A program made the translations under genes and the position numbers. A stretch of DNA of 64,000 nt from Bradyrhizobium sp. CB82 (GTDB taxonomy: Bacteria; Pseudomonadota; Alphaproteobacteria; Rhizobiales; Xanthobacteraceae), in NCBI RefSeq assembly GCF_029714405.1, contig NZ_CP121650.1:6701001-6765000 (forward strand), given 5' to 3'. This document shows positions 1 through 9,226 of this stretch, one piece after another; within the stretch, counting starts at the first letter, position 1; the number at the start of each line of letters is the position of its first letter. The notes below the pieces were generated by a model. That model worked only from the letters and a program-made list of their open reading frames with translations. It had not been told where the DNA came from and ran no database searches.

Positions 1-1381
1 CGCCAAGCTCAGCGGATATGGAATTATCCATGACTCCTCGGACGATCTCCTTAGGGACGAAGCGCGCGAACGACCGTATGGTGCGTTGCGCGAGATTCAC
101 CACACTACCGAGTTCGCAAATTTCCTTAATGCGTGATGGAACTGGTGAAGGGTCGGGTGCGGCCAGCTTCTGGAGTCTGGCGGCCTGCGCCGTAATGTCT
201 TTCAAGGAACGAGACATTCCGCTGCCAAATATCCAAACAACCGGAACAAACACGGCGCCAGCAACAATCGCGACGATTAATCCAGTAACCTGGAGCCGCC
301 GAACATTTTGAACAAAGTCTCCTTGGGCCGCCAGCAACAATATCCGGCCGCTGTGCTGCTCACCCAGAGTGAATTTCGCTAACCTGAACAAATAGCCGTT
401 GCCTTGGTCGTCGCGAATATTTCCGTCGTATTGGTCGCGGCCATGCGCCCCTCGCAACACGGCCGCTGCGACCCCCGAGTTGATCTCCTTGATGTTGGGC
501 AATTGCGGTTGGGATGGGTGTGTCATCGCGCTAGTAACGAATTGTCCAAAATCGGGATGGGCAATGAGCGAGCCGGCGGCGTCAAAAATCAAGACGATAC
601 CGTGCTCTCCAGGCCGTTGCGATTGGACGAAATCGTTGAAAGTGTCGAGCTTGAGATCAGCGGCAACGACGCCGTGCACCTTGCCCCGCAGAGGCGTGCT
701 AATCGTCATCACGGGTGCGTCGATATCGAACGAAAGATAAGGGAAGGAGACAAGCGACCGGTCGGCCTTCAGCGTCTTGTGATACCAGGGCCGCTTGCGG
801 GGGTCATATCCGTATTTCCATAGATTCAGTTGTCCTACTTCGTTGCCCTGCCGATCTTCAAAAATTCGTCGCATAGGCAGTTCGCCATCCGGGCAGGGGC
901 GGATCAAATTGATGGCAATATCAGCGCGAGGTGTCGCACGTAACCTCTCGCGCTGCTCCTCGTTGAGGTCGCTGGTACGTCGCACCTCCAACCAAGCGCC
1001 ATTTTCAAAGCCGACATAGATACTGTCCATTTGGGGCAGTTCCTGCAGCGCGGCTTTGAATAGATTGATCGCAGGGCTGGTCTCGATGCTTTCATTTGAA
1101 TCGGCTACGCTGGAACTGGTCGCCAGCACACGCACCAACGACGCCATAGCGGTAATCTCCATTTGAAGACGTCCCAACGCCTTCGAGCTGGTCGCGTCCA
1201 TAAAGGCAGACGCAGCTTCCTGCGTTGCCAAATGAAGAGCCCGGACCTGAATAGTGATTAGCAGCGCGGCTAGAGCGATGATGAACGCCATCACCGCGAA
1301 GGTAATTGAGGTTCGAAATGTCAACATCCACTGGTCACTTGGCCGCGTTAATGCTTCGAGTTCAATCTCCTGGATCGCCAT
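1..1381 (-). CDS. Sensor part of a class III adenylate/guanylate cyclase-type protein, cut by the window start
   Basis: The minus-strand frame stays open from an ATG at 1381 to the window edge, about 460 residues. It has a membrane helix near residues 25-45 (FAVMAFIIALAALLITI), a long extracytoplasmic double-Cache-like region (PWYHKTLKADRS, and a later block around GVVAADLKLDTF), a second helix near 350-370, and a linker ending in RFVPKEIVRGVM. In proteins I know with this layout, that linker leads into a HAMP-like segment and a class III nucleotide cyclase domain, which would lie outside the window. The cyclase call is therefore an inference from the linker. A GGDEF or kinase output is the main alternative. 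A second ATG at 1327 would remove 18 residues, but the upstream codons read well. Confidence 0.75.
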   Translation of the reverse strand, partial: MAIQEIELEALTRPSDQWMLTFRTSITFAVMAFIIALAALLITIQVRALHLATQEAASAFMDATSSKALGRLQMEITAMASLVRVLATSSSVADSNESIETSPAINLFKAALQELPQMDSIYVGFENGAWLEVRRTSDLNEEQRERLRATPRADIAINLIRPCPDGELPMRRIFEDRQGNEVGQLNLWKYGYDPRKRPWYHKTLKADRSLVSFPYLSFDIDAPVMTISTPLRGKVHGVVAADLKLDTFNDFVQSQRPGEHGIVLIFDAAGSLIAHPDFGQFVTSAMTHPSQPQLPNIKEINSGVAAAVLRGAHGRDQYDGNIRDDQGNGYLFRLAKFTLGEQHSGRILLLAAQGDFVQNVRRLQVTGLIVAIVAGAVFVPVVWIFGSGMSRSLKDITAQAARLQKLAAPDPSPVPSRIKEICELGSVVNLAQRTIRSFARFVPKEIVRGVMDNSISAELG

Positions 1382-2112
1382 ACCTGCTCTATCTCTGCTA
1401 GTTCGTGCGCCCTGCCGGTTTGGTTACGGCCGGCTGCGCCAATGCAAAAGGTTCATTGTTCAGACTCCATCCAGCCGTCCACTTTCGCGATAAATCTGTC
1501 AGCTGTGTTCAGCAATCCTTGCGTCGCAAATAACCGCAATAACGAGCGAACGAGAGCAATTGAGCCTAAGCTCGTCGCTCTGCCCGCCAAATATTGCTCG
1601 CTCAGGCTGCTCAGTCGGCTACGCGGCAAATGTTGAGTTCAGTCGGGCGAGTTTATAGTGACAATCCATTCGAGAGCTCCGAAATGGTTGCATGTGATCC
1701 GACTGTCGATCAGAAGGGAGCTTATGGGATCGCCGGCGTCTCAATGGATGAGCGGGTAGGTTTTTCAGTTCGGGAGCTAGTGAGTGAGGACCTTACGAGT
1801 CGAAATCCGCGCGTGAGGGAAGCGAACGGTGTTTCGCCCCGGCGGAATCAGTCAAAGGTGACCGTCGCTGTCGCAGGCTACCCCACGTGGTCGAGCGGCA
1901 TCAGTGGCACCGAAGAAGTCTCGCATGGCCGAGCGCCGATCGCCGCTCAGCACCTGTGGTCGAAGTTCTCGCGGACTTTGATCGCGGCTGCCGGCTTCAG
2001 CCCGGCTTCCGCGGAAGCCATCGTCACCTTTGGCGGCGCCGCAGAGGTGGGATGCACGGCGGTTCCTAGGCTGCCGAACATCGATCGTCTCGGCTCCAGC
2101 TTTTCCATCGGC
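1382..2112. other. Non-coding stretch between the cyclase and the b561 scrap
   Basis: No convincing gene was found on either strand. An open frame on the plus strand from 1594 has atypical composition and no recognisable domain before the b561-like tail. The region probably includes the promoter of the minus-strand cyclase gene, but no promoter could be assigned. Confidence 0.5.
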
Positions 2113-2316
2113 CATCCAATCAGGGCGATGACGTACCACGTTCATGTTTTCTTTATTTGGTCGCTTCTAGCGATTATTTCTCTCCACGTGACGGCGGCGC
2201 TTTTCCACCATCTTGTGTTTCGGGACACCTGGTCAGAACAATTCCAGTCCTTGGACAGCGCGCCGGATCGGTATCGGATTCATACCCGACCGCGAATTCG
2301 CGACCTGACCGACTAA
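2113..2316 (+). pseudogene. C-terminal scrap of a cytochrome b561-type protein
   Basis: The last 67 codons of a plus-strand reading frame encode one membrane helix followed by HVTAALFHHLVFRD. This closely resembles the last haem-ligand helix of cytochrome b561 proteins (HxxAALxHHxxxRD). The upstream part of the open frame (from 1594) lacks the other three helices and reads like non-coding DNA. I therefore regard only this tail as derived from a real gene. It carries no function by itself. Confidence 0.45.
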
Positions 2317-2494
2317 AGGAGCCGGGAGCAACATCGTAAGAACGGTGAAATGCTGAGACCAGCTCAAGGCCAACCTCAGCTGCAACCCATGCCCGTTACC
2401 AGAACCCTGCGGTGATCGGAGTTCTGTGCGTCAAGTTCAGCAAAATTGATCATGGGGTCCGGCCGAGCTATCCGCTTGGTGGGCCTGAGCATCG

Positions 2495-3160
2495 TCAGGC
2501 CGCTTGGCGTAGCGCCTCCTCCTTGTGCTCCTTCAACAGATCCATGTTGAAATGGTCCTCGAGCCAGGCATCATGGCGCTCGACGGTCAGCGCCCGGACG
2601 AGCCGTAAGCAGCTCTCTCGGAGTTGGGGAAGATTCGCACCACATAGGTGCGCCGCCTGATCTCCTCGTTGAGACGTTCGAGCATGTTGGTCGACTTCAT
2701 GTGCTTGCGATGCACTAGCGGCAGATGGAAGTAGGTGAGCGTCTCCTCGATGTTCTCCTCGACCCAGCCGGTGAGCTTGGGGTATTTGCCGCCCCATTTG
2801 CCGAGCCACGCCGCCATATCGAGCCGCACCTCGCCAAGATCACGCCGGTCGTACATCCATCGTCGCTCGAGCAGACAATCGTCGTCGACCCTGCGCGGCA
2901 CGTAGTCGAGCGCGTTCCTAAGGAAGTGCACATAGCAGCGCTGCCAGAACACCTCTGCGAGGACTTCAGCGATCGCCTTCTTCAGCCCGGGATGATCGTC
3001 GGAGACGACGAACTCGACGCCTTGAAGGCGGCGGGCCTTCAGTCCCTCCAAAAGCTCCTTTCAGCTCGATCGGCTCTCCCGGTTGGTGAGCTCAACCGCA
3101 AGCACCTGACGCCGACCTTCCCAGTCAACGGGCGCAGTTGTGGTTAGGAGCACGTCACAC
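2495..3160 (-). pseudogene. Decayed IS256-family (mutator-type) transposase
   Basis: Three reading frames together give the C-terminal two thirds of an IS256-family DDE transposase. They include the second catalytic Asp region (VEFVVSDDHPGLKKA), the segment WQRCYVHFLRNALDYVP, and the late block with the catalytic Glu (STNMLERLNEEIRRR). An in-frame TGA near 3062 replaces what should be Trp in the strand leading to LEGLKARRLQG. A frameshift near 2620 moves the tail into another frame that ends in HFNMDLLKEHKEEALRQ. The N-terminus is missing and no terminal inverted repeats were recognised. It is a dead relic marking past insertion. Confidence 0.85.
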
Positions 3161-3315
3161 CTCGATCGCGTTCCGCGTCGCCTCGTCAGTCTAGCCGGGA
3201 ACTGCGACGCGCTGCCGGGGCGGTTGGGCCTTGAGCGACAAAATTCACACCTTGTCCGGCTGAGACAGCATTGAAGGCCCCTTACATCGCACCTCCCTGC
3301 ACACGGCGATAGAGT

Positions 3316-3693
3316 TTAAGTCATCGTCCCCGGCATGAAGCAGCGGATGGTAACGCCGAGATGCCCCCTGAGTGGCCACACCAGCGTATGTCCCGAAAGG
3401 TTCGGCTCGGTGATCACGGCCTCATCGGGCACGTCGATCCATTCCATATCAACCTTGCCCATCTCCGAAGAGACATCGATGCGAACGCGGTAGTGACCGT
3501 TCTTGGTTTCCCAATCGGGATCGGCGACGTGCACGGCGTCTTTACCATCGCAGCACAAGCCTTTGCCGCTTTTCAGGCTCTCGAACCACTTGTTGAGCTC
3601 GGGATGCTCGTGGTCATGCGCATGCACGGCGCCGTGCGGGAAAACTCCCGAGATCAGCCCGCCTGTGAGGCACAACCACAACCGACTTCGCAT
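3316..3693 (-). CDS. Small secreted protein of unknown function (GLCCDG motif)
   Basis: 125 residues from an ATG at 3693, preceded by the Shine-Dalgarno-like GAAAGGA. Residues 1-24 form a signal peptide ending near AVHAH. The mature part contains HEHPELNKWFESLKSGKG, a Cys pair (GLCCDGKDA), DPDWE and a C-terminal IRCFMPG. I recall similar small periplasmic proteins in Bradyrhizobiaceae, but no function is known to me. The reading frame is open upstream to 4233. The strong internal start and signal peptide indicate translation begins at 3693. Confidence 0.75.
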   Translation of the reverse strand: MRSRLWLCLTGGLISGVFPHGAVHAHDHEHPELNKWFESLKSGKGLCCDGKDAVHVADPDWETKNGHYRVRIDVSSEMGKVDMEWIDVPDEAVITEPNLSGHTLVWPLRGHLGVTIRCFMPGTMT

Positions 3694-4233
3694 CAGGACA
3701 TCCTTTCTCTCATTTGCTGAAAACCCCCGACGAGCGCCATGCCCTCGCCTTGGGGCTTGAGGTGAGCGAGGTGGGATGATGGCCTTCACGTCGGGACGCC
3801 GAACGAGGCCTATCACACATCGGACCTGGCGGAGAAGGCGACAACTCAGTCCACTTGACCTTGCGATCGCAGCAAGCGGCAATATCGTCGTTAGCACTGG
3901 CATGCTCCGCGGTTGCGCCTTTGGAATTGCGCCAGCCGGCGCCTGTGGAGTGGGAGTGGATTTTTCCACTCGCTCTCGGTGGGAGTGGCCGCTACTCGCA
4001 AACGGAATCGCGCCGCGCTCTCTTGCCAGCCGGTAGGCGTATTGTTCGCGCAAACCTAAGCTCATGGCGTACAGCTGTGCCTTCCGAGTCTCGCCACCTA
4101 CATAGAGCCGCAAAATCTCTTCGCGCTGTTCTCTGGTGATGCGAAGTCGATCGCCGCCGAGGTCGCGTGCCATAATGCGCATCGCCTCGCTATGCTCGAT
4201 GTTCGCCTTCGCGATCTCTTCAGGCATCCTCAA
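3694..4233 (-). CDS. Uncertain hypothetical protein upstream of and in frame with the secreted protein
   Basis: An open frame from an ATG at 4233 runs without a stop into the small secreted protein gene. Its first ~75 residues (ITREQREEILRLYVGGETRK, then AYRLARERGAIP) look protein-like and hydrophilic. The rest up to 3694 is Pro/Arg-rich and reads like translated intergenic DNA. A short gene that has lost its own stop is the likeliest explanation. A genuine fusion is unlikely because a signal peptide sits in the middle. I do not recognise the family. Confidence 0.3.
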
Positions 4234-4495
4234 CTCGATCGTTTGGCCCCAGACCGTCGACTACCATAGTGAGCCGTGCGGCGCCTCCCGTCGGTGGTAT
4301 ATCTCGATTAATCTCTCGTATGATTCGGCAGCAACTTTGGGTGCACGACCCATTTTTGGCGCGGATGCGCAGGCGGGGAGCGCGCTGGACTTCGTTGAAG
4401 CACTCGAATGACCCCGATTGCGCGTTTCGTGAGCAGCGCAGAAGCGCGCAATTACTCCGGACGCAGTAGCCCGAGGGCCCTCCCTGGATCGCCCT

Positions 4496-5206
4496 TCATC
4501 GCGCTTTCTCTGAAGGGTTCACGTTATGAAAAGAGATCAAGGCCTGGCCGTTGAGATCTGGCAGCGTGACGATCGGGCCAAGGCAATCTCCAGACTTGAA
4601 ATCGAAAGCGACGACCTCATCTTAAGCCACGCAATAGAGCTGGCCATGCGGCCCAAAGCGCAAACCGCGCGGCTTCTGAAATCGCACGCCATCATTTGGG
4701 AGGAGGACCCGCACGAGACGCCCGTCGGCGCGGTCGTATTCGCGAACCGTCGTCACTGCATTCGCTACACCGAAGGGATGCTCGCTGCCGGACGCGAGAA
4801 ATAGCGCGCCATCGGCACCAAACGCAAAACCGCGCGAAAACGGGACGATGTGCGGCGGCAGGAAATATTCGCCCGGCCTATCCAGCTGCCGCGCGTACGC
4901 CATGATCGTTCGCTCGCTGCGGAGGCCGACATGGTATCTTCCGTCCGGTCCAAGATTGCCGCCACCTGGATTCAACCCTTCCACGCTTCCCGTCGCGCGC
5001 ACGACCTTTCCGTTGCGATCAAGTGCGAGAATCCGATTGGATCCGCTGTTGATAAAGAGCAATCTGTCGACCGGGTCGATCCCAAGCCCGCGCGGATCGA
5101 CAATCCGTGGATCGTCGCCGAAAGTGCCAACTAGTTCGCCGTTGTCAGCGAAGGCCAGAATGTTTCCGTAGCCCGCGCCGGCGGCGCTTGTGACGAGGAG
5201 GCTCAT
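4496..5206 (-). pseudogene. NHL/SMP-30-like beta-propeller protein with a premature stop
   Basis: From the ATG at 5206 the frame encodes a propeller-type protein with repeated blade motifs (GNILAFADNGELVGTF, DPRGLGIDP, PRGLRFGPHGQLYCVA). A TAA at 4622-4624 ends it at 194 residues. The same frame continues immediately after the TAA with DEVVAFDFKSGDCLGP and reaches a natural-looking TGA at 4496-4498, so about 42 residues are cut off. Compared with relatives as I remember them, a middle segment also seems deleted around residue 137 (LASGSEHPFG). Possible roles such as lactone or sugar-acid binding cannot be assigned. Confidence 0.65.
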
Positions 5207-5338
5207 TTCAGTCTCGGTACATATTCAAGGCTAGACTTATTGCTGCTTCAGGCCGTCAAAGCGCACTCAAGCCGTGATCGGGCGATGAGTGTATCGCTCG
5301 TTCCTGCCATCCAGGTAACTCTCGTGCTGGAACAGGAC

Positions 5339-6488
5339 TTATTCCAGTCTGGAATGTACGGGGCGGCGGCAGCAGCGGCATTTGTTAAACATGACGCTCG
5401 TCGCGGTTGGCGGCAGAAGCCTGTGGTCGATCAGAGACAGCAGTGCGTTGCGAAACGAGACCTCGGTATCAATCGTTTTTGTGAACCCAGCCTGGCGCAG
5501 CTTTGATGGTGCTCACGAATGCCCGAGGTCCTTCCAGGTCGCCATAGGCGAACGCAAAGTCCGCATGCTGGTCTCCTTGGCCGACCAGCTCCCCAGGTTC
5601 CGCGAGCGAAGATTGTACTTTGCGATCCGGTTCCAGACATCAGCGTCTTCTTCCAGGCTGCCACGCTCGTTGGCTTGTCCGGCCCGGTTTCGACACCGAG
5701 GGTTTCGGCTAGGACCGGCCACACGTTGCGCCACTCAAACATATCGCTGTTGGTGATGTTGAAAGCCTCGTTCGCCGCCTGCGATGACTGCGCAGCCCAG
5801 ACCATCACGTCGGCGACGAGGTCCGCATCGGCGGCCTCCCAGACGAACGACGGACCGCGGGGATAACCGAACGGTTCACCCTTCTCGCGGCGGATTGCCG
5901 CGTAGGCACCGATGGCGGGAAAACGTTCACTCGCCTGGAGTAGGCCCGGTGACGAGTTGAGGACGCAGTGCCATGTAGTTGAAACCATTCTGTGCGCCCA
6001 TCTCACGCACATAGGCTTCCTGATCGAAGAAGAAGTTCGGGTGATCTTTACGGGCATTACGTTCGCGGGCGGGGATTGGGATCGATTGTAGGTGCACGCC
6101 GTAGACCTTCGTTCCCTGCAGGATGCTGATGTGCTGGAAGTTCGGGGTGTTGCGCACGATCGGCTCGACCGCGTTGCGCAGCATGGCGCTATTAGTCTCG
6201 ATCTGTTCCTTACTCGACCAGCCAGCGACCAGCTCGGGCTTCTCGTGCGGAGCCCTGTAAGCGATGTGCGTAATGTCAGTCAGCGGCTCGAACGCAGCGC
6301 GGGCTTCCTCGTCTCGCAAATCGACCGACAGAAAGTCAATCTTGCGGCCGCTGGTCAGCTCAGGCTTGCGGCGTGAGACGCCAACCGGCGGAAAGAAACT
6401 TCTCGATCGCGGCGACCCCCAGCAGGCCGCTTGCACCTGTGATCAGTACCTTCTTCGGAACGATCTTGCTCTGATTGATCGTGCTCAT
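5339..6488 (-). pseudogene. NAD-dependent epimerase/dehydratase (extended SDR), broken by at least three frameshifts
   Basis: An ATG at 6488 opens an SDR N-terminus with the nucleotide-binding GASGLLG. The frame then breaks near 6380. A second frame carries RKIDFLSVDLRDEEARAA and LQGTKVYGVHLQ to about 5927. A third frame continues with FPAIGAYAAIRREKGEP and AFNITNSDMFEWRNVWP to about 5640. A further frame gives DVWNRIAKYNLRS, and the last gives LRQAGFTKTIDTEVSF, ending at 5339. Read together they form one protein of about 370 residues, similar to PRISE-like or short-chain reductases acting on enoyl or sugar substrates. With this many breaks it cannot be functional. Confidence 0.8.
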
Positions 6489-6536
6489 GATTCCAAGACA
6501 TCGTTGTCTGATGTAGAGCGTTACTCGTGAAGGTGG

Positions 6537-7478
6537 CTATGCCGACGTTGCGTTGACGTCGAGCCACTTCGTGATTTTGGCTGCGGCGTCGCCATAGAAC
6601 GTTCGATAAAGATCCTCGGTAACGTAGCCGATGTGCGGAGTCGCGAGAACGTTATCAAGCTTCCGGAAAGGATGGTCGGCAGGCAGCGGCTCGATTTCGA
6701 ATACGTCGACCGCGGCCCCGGCTATCCGGCGTGTCTGCAGCGCTTCGATCAGAGCAGGCTCGTCGACGATCGGACCACGTGACGTGTTAACGAGTCTTGC
6801 CGTCGGCTTCATCAGCGCGAGTTCGGGCGCTCCGATCAGGCCCCTGGTACGAGGGCTGAGGACGAGATGGACGGTCACGATATCGGCTTTGCGAAACAGC
6901 GTCTGCTTGTCGACGAGACTCGCGCCAGCGGCGCTGGCCTTCTCCTCGGTCAAGTTCTGGCTCCAGGCGATCACCTTCATGCCGAAGGCGAGTCCGATGC
7001 GCGCGACTTCCTTGCCGACGTTGCCTACCCCGACGACGCCAAGGCTCTTGCCTCGCAGGTTCGAGCCGAGGCCCGTTTGCCACGCACCGGCCTTCAGCGA
7101 GGCGGACTCCCGGTCGATACCCCGCATGCTCGCCAGGATCAGCGACCAGGTGAACTCGATGGTCGGAGTGGAATTATAGCCCGTCGCCGTGACCGCGATG
7201 CCGAGATCGGCCGCGGTCTGGGTATCGATCGAGGCGTTTCGCGGTCCCGTGGAAGCTATCATCCGCAGGTTCGGTAACTGCTGCAGGATCTCCCTTGGAA
7301 GAGGCGTGCGTTCGCGCATCACGCAAACCACATCGAACGGCCGCAACCGTTCGACAACAGCCGAGGGGTGGGCCACATGGTCATTGAATACAATGATCTT
7401 GGCGTGCCGACGGACGCCCGACCAGTCGGCGAGCTGCAGGGCCACGTTCTGGTAGTCGTCGAGGATCGCAACTTTCAT
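6537..7478 (-). CDS. D-2-hydroxyacid dehydrogenase family protein
   Basis: 313 residues, the normal family length, starting at an ATG preceded by GGAGGGATCCA. It should reduce a 2-oxo acid to a D-2-hydroxy acid with NAD(P)H, or the reverse, in the cytoplasm. A Rossmann motif (VGVGNVGKEVARIG) lies near residue 147. The catalytic Arg (LVNTSRGPIVDE), Glu (VFEIEPLP) and His (ATPHIGYVTED) are all visible. The ATG overlaps the stop region of the upstream hydrolase gene by four bases, so the two are translationally coupled. Substrate is unknown; phosphoglycerate- and glyoxylate-reductase-like enzymes share this fold. Confidence 0.93.
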   Translation of the reverse strand: MKVAILDDYQNVALQLADWSGVRRHAKIIVFNDHVAHPSAVVERLRPFDVVCVMRERTPLPREILQQLPNLRMIASTGPRNASIDTQTAADLGIAVTATGYNSTPTIEFTWSLILASMRGIDRESASLKAGAWQTGLGSNLRGKSLGVVGVGNVGKEVARIGLAFGMKVIAWSQNLTEEKASAAGASLVDKQTLFRKADIVTVHLVLSPRTRGLIGAPELALMKPTARLVNTSRGPIVDEPALIEALQTRRIAGAAVDVFEIEPLPADHPFRKLDNVLATPHIGYVTEDLYRTFYGDAAAKITKWLDVNATSA

Positions 7479-8314
7479 TGGATCCCTCCTTCAGGCTCGC
7501 CGGCAAAGAACTCGGCCAAGGCCCCCGCAACGGCTTTGGGATCGTTTTCCATCGGAATATGGCCAGCCGACTTGATCCGAACGAGCCTCGTGTCCGGAAT
7601 CTCGCGGACATAACGTTCGGCATAGTCGATAGTCTGAAATGGGTCGTCCTCGCCCCACACCAGGAGCTTCGGCGTCTTGGATTGCAGTAAGGCCGGCAGC
7701 ATCTCCATAGTATAGCGGTGGTCGGCAGCAGCCGCGAGCGCCAGCCAGGATCGGGCAACCCTGGGATCGGTCCATGGTTCGAGATATTCCGCGATCTCGG
7801 CTTCACTGGCCGGACGTCCGAGCGCCTTCACGACGGATACACGACGCGCAGCCAGAATATCGTCGCGCGTGGTGGCTGCAGCGACCGCCGGATCCCGGAA
7901 GCGGGCTACGCCTGGCACGGGCCACGAGTCGTACATGATCCCGTTCACGACGGCCACGCGCGGCACCTCCATCTCCTTTGCGAGCATCAGATGCTGCGCC
8001 ACGCCTCCGCCGATGTCGTGGCCGGCGACCACGACCGGACCCTTGTGCCCGAGCGCCTCGAGGAAACGCACCAGCCAAGCGGAAAGGCGCGGGACGGAAG
8101 CCTCGTTTATGGTGAGTTCGCCGGCGGAACGCCCGAAACCGGGGAAATCGACCGCCACAGGGCGAAGCCCCGCGGCTGCAATGTCATCCAGCACGGGCAG
8201 CCAAACGCGACTCCAATAGGTGCCATGAAGCAGCAGCACCAACGGACCGCCCTCGCCGGCGGTCAGATAGCTGATCGGAATGCCGTCGACGTTGATCGTA
8301 GCCCGACGCGTCAT
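7475..8314 (-). CDS. Alpha/beta hydrolase with an Asp nucleophile (epoxide hydrolase/haloalkane dehalogenase type)
   Basis: 279 residues. The oxyanion-hole HG motif (LVLLLHGTYWSR) lies near residue 29. The nucleophile elbow reads AGHDIGGGVAQ near residue 99, with Asp rather than Ser, as in epoxide hydrolases, haloalkane dehalogenases and fluoroacetate dehalogenases. The catalytic His sits in SAGHIPMEN near residue 258. It is cytoplasmic with no signal peptide. Its ATG (8314) overlaps the TGA of a 21-codon ORF, and its stop overlaps the hydroxyacid dehydrogenase start, so it lies in the middle of a coupled operon. An ester or lactone substrate is not excluded. Confidence 0.9.
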   Translation of the reverse strand: MTRRATINVDGIPISYLTAGEGGPLVLLLHGTYWSRVWLPVLDDIAAAGLRPVAVDFPGFGRSAGELTINEASVPRLSAWLVRFLEALGHKGPVVVAGHDIGGGVAQHLMLAKEMEVPRVAVVNGIMYDSWPVPGVARFRDPAVAAATTRDDILAARRVSVVKALGRPASEAEIAEYLEPWTDPRVARSWLALAAAADHRYTMEMLPALLQSKTPKLLVWGEDDPFQTIDYAERYVREIPDTRLVRIKSAGHIPMENDPKAVAGALAEFFAGEPEGGIQ

Positions 8315-8376
8315 CGGACGAGCCTCTTGACCTGCGCCGAGTCCAAGATCTCGTCTGCGAAATGTGTGCTGATCAT
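8311..8376 (-). CDS. 21-codon ORF with a strong ribosome binding site, coupled to the hydrolase
   Basis: An ATG at 8376 follows AAGGAGGCAAGC, one of the best Shine-Dalgarno matches in the window. The frame runs 21 codons (beginning MISTHFADEILDS) and its TGA overlaps the ATG of the hydrolase gene. It could be a leader peptide that brings ribosomes to the hydrolase, or the stump of a larger gene. No known family was recognised. It is too short for an independent functional call. Confidence 0.45.
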   Translation of the reverse strand: MISTHFADEILDSAQVKRLVR

Positions 8377-8496
8377 GCTTGCCTCCTTGTTCGACAATCG
8401 CCTGCCAGAATCGTCATTGTCCCCCAAGATCCTTGCGACGGCTCGGGAAGCGAAGCGCCGCCCCAGCCCGGAAGGAGGGGCAGCGTGTCCCGCTGG

Positions 8497-9072
8497 TCAA
8501 GCAACCGGCTTGAGTTTACCGGGCGCGGTCCATTCGGCGCCCTTCATGAAGGAGTCGTTCGGCGTCTCCGCGAGATGGTTGGTGTAGTTGGAGATCAACT
8601 TGGTCGCTTCGAGCACGAGCACGTCGAGCAGTGCGCGGTTGTCGTAGCCCGCTTGCCTGAAGGCCGCGACGTCGGCTTCGCTGACCACGCCGCGCTGGCG
8701 AGTCAACTTGGCGGCGAACAGGCGCAGCGCCTCGAGCTTCGGATCGGCAATGGGACGGCCCTCTCGCACCGCAGCGATCGCGGCAGGGTCGACCTTGGCC
8801 ATGCGCGACAGGTTGGTATGGCCGGCCATGCAATAGGTGCATTCATTCTCGTAGATGATGGCCAGATAGACGATGTTGCGTTCCTGCGGAGTAAAGCCCG
8901 TTTTCTCGGCGATTTCCCATAGCGTGCTGTACGCCTCGAGCGCTGCCGGGCTCTCTGCGAGGACGCGGTGCAGGTTGGGCACAAAACCCCAGGTCTTCTG
9001 GACGCCGTTCAGGATCTCGGCGGACGCCGCGGGCGCGGTCGTGGCGTCCTGAAGTTTGAAGCCGTTGATCAT
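8497..9072 (-). CDS. Carboxymuconolactone decarboxylase/AhpD-like family protein
   Basis: 191 residues from an ATG preceded by GAGGAGAAGGACA. The all-helical AhpD/CMD signature is clear: ERNIVYLAIIYENECTYCM then AGHTNLSRMAKVDP, with a CxxC pair and a His four residues on. Such proteins act as alkyl-hydroperoxidase-like disulfide reductases or, less often, as decarboxylases. The CxxC favours the redox type. It lies between the HAD-like gene and the hydrolase, on the same strand. Its substrate is unknown. Confidence 0.9.
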   Translation of the reverse strand: MINGFKLQDATTAPAASAEILNGVQKTWGFVPNLHRVLAESPAALEAYSTLWEIAEKTGFTPQERNIVYLAIIYENECTYCMAGHTNLSRMAKVDPAAIAAVREGRPIADPKLEALRLFAAKLTRQRGVVSEADVAAFRQAGYDNRALLDVLVLEATKLISNYTNHLAETPNDSFMKGAEWTAPGKLKPVA

Positions 9073-9226
9073 TGTCCTTCTCCTCGATGGTCGATGAATG
9101 ATGTGCGGGCAAACTCATCCATTCCGCGGCGCGGCGGCAGATGCGCCGCGGCCATATCATTCATTCCTCCGTGGAATGTGCATGAAACCGCCGACACGGT
9201 GTCTTCCAAGTTCGGCACGAACACTA

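Noticed and set aside
4526..4804. A 92-codon plus-strand open frame starting near the propeller gene
   Set aside because: It is antisense to the propeller pseudogene and its predicted residues resemble no protein.
7718..8587. A 289-codon plus-strand open frame
   Set aside because: It lies opposite the hydrolase and its neighbours, has no domain, and spans several real genes.
8362..8922. A 186-codon plus-strand open frame
   Set aside because: It is antisense to the AhpD-like gene, which has a clear CxxC signature.
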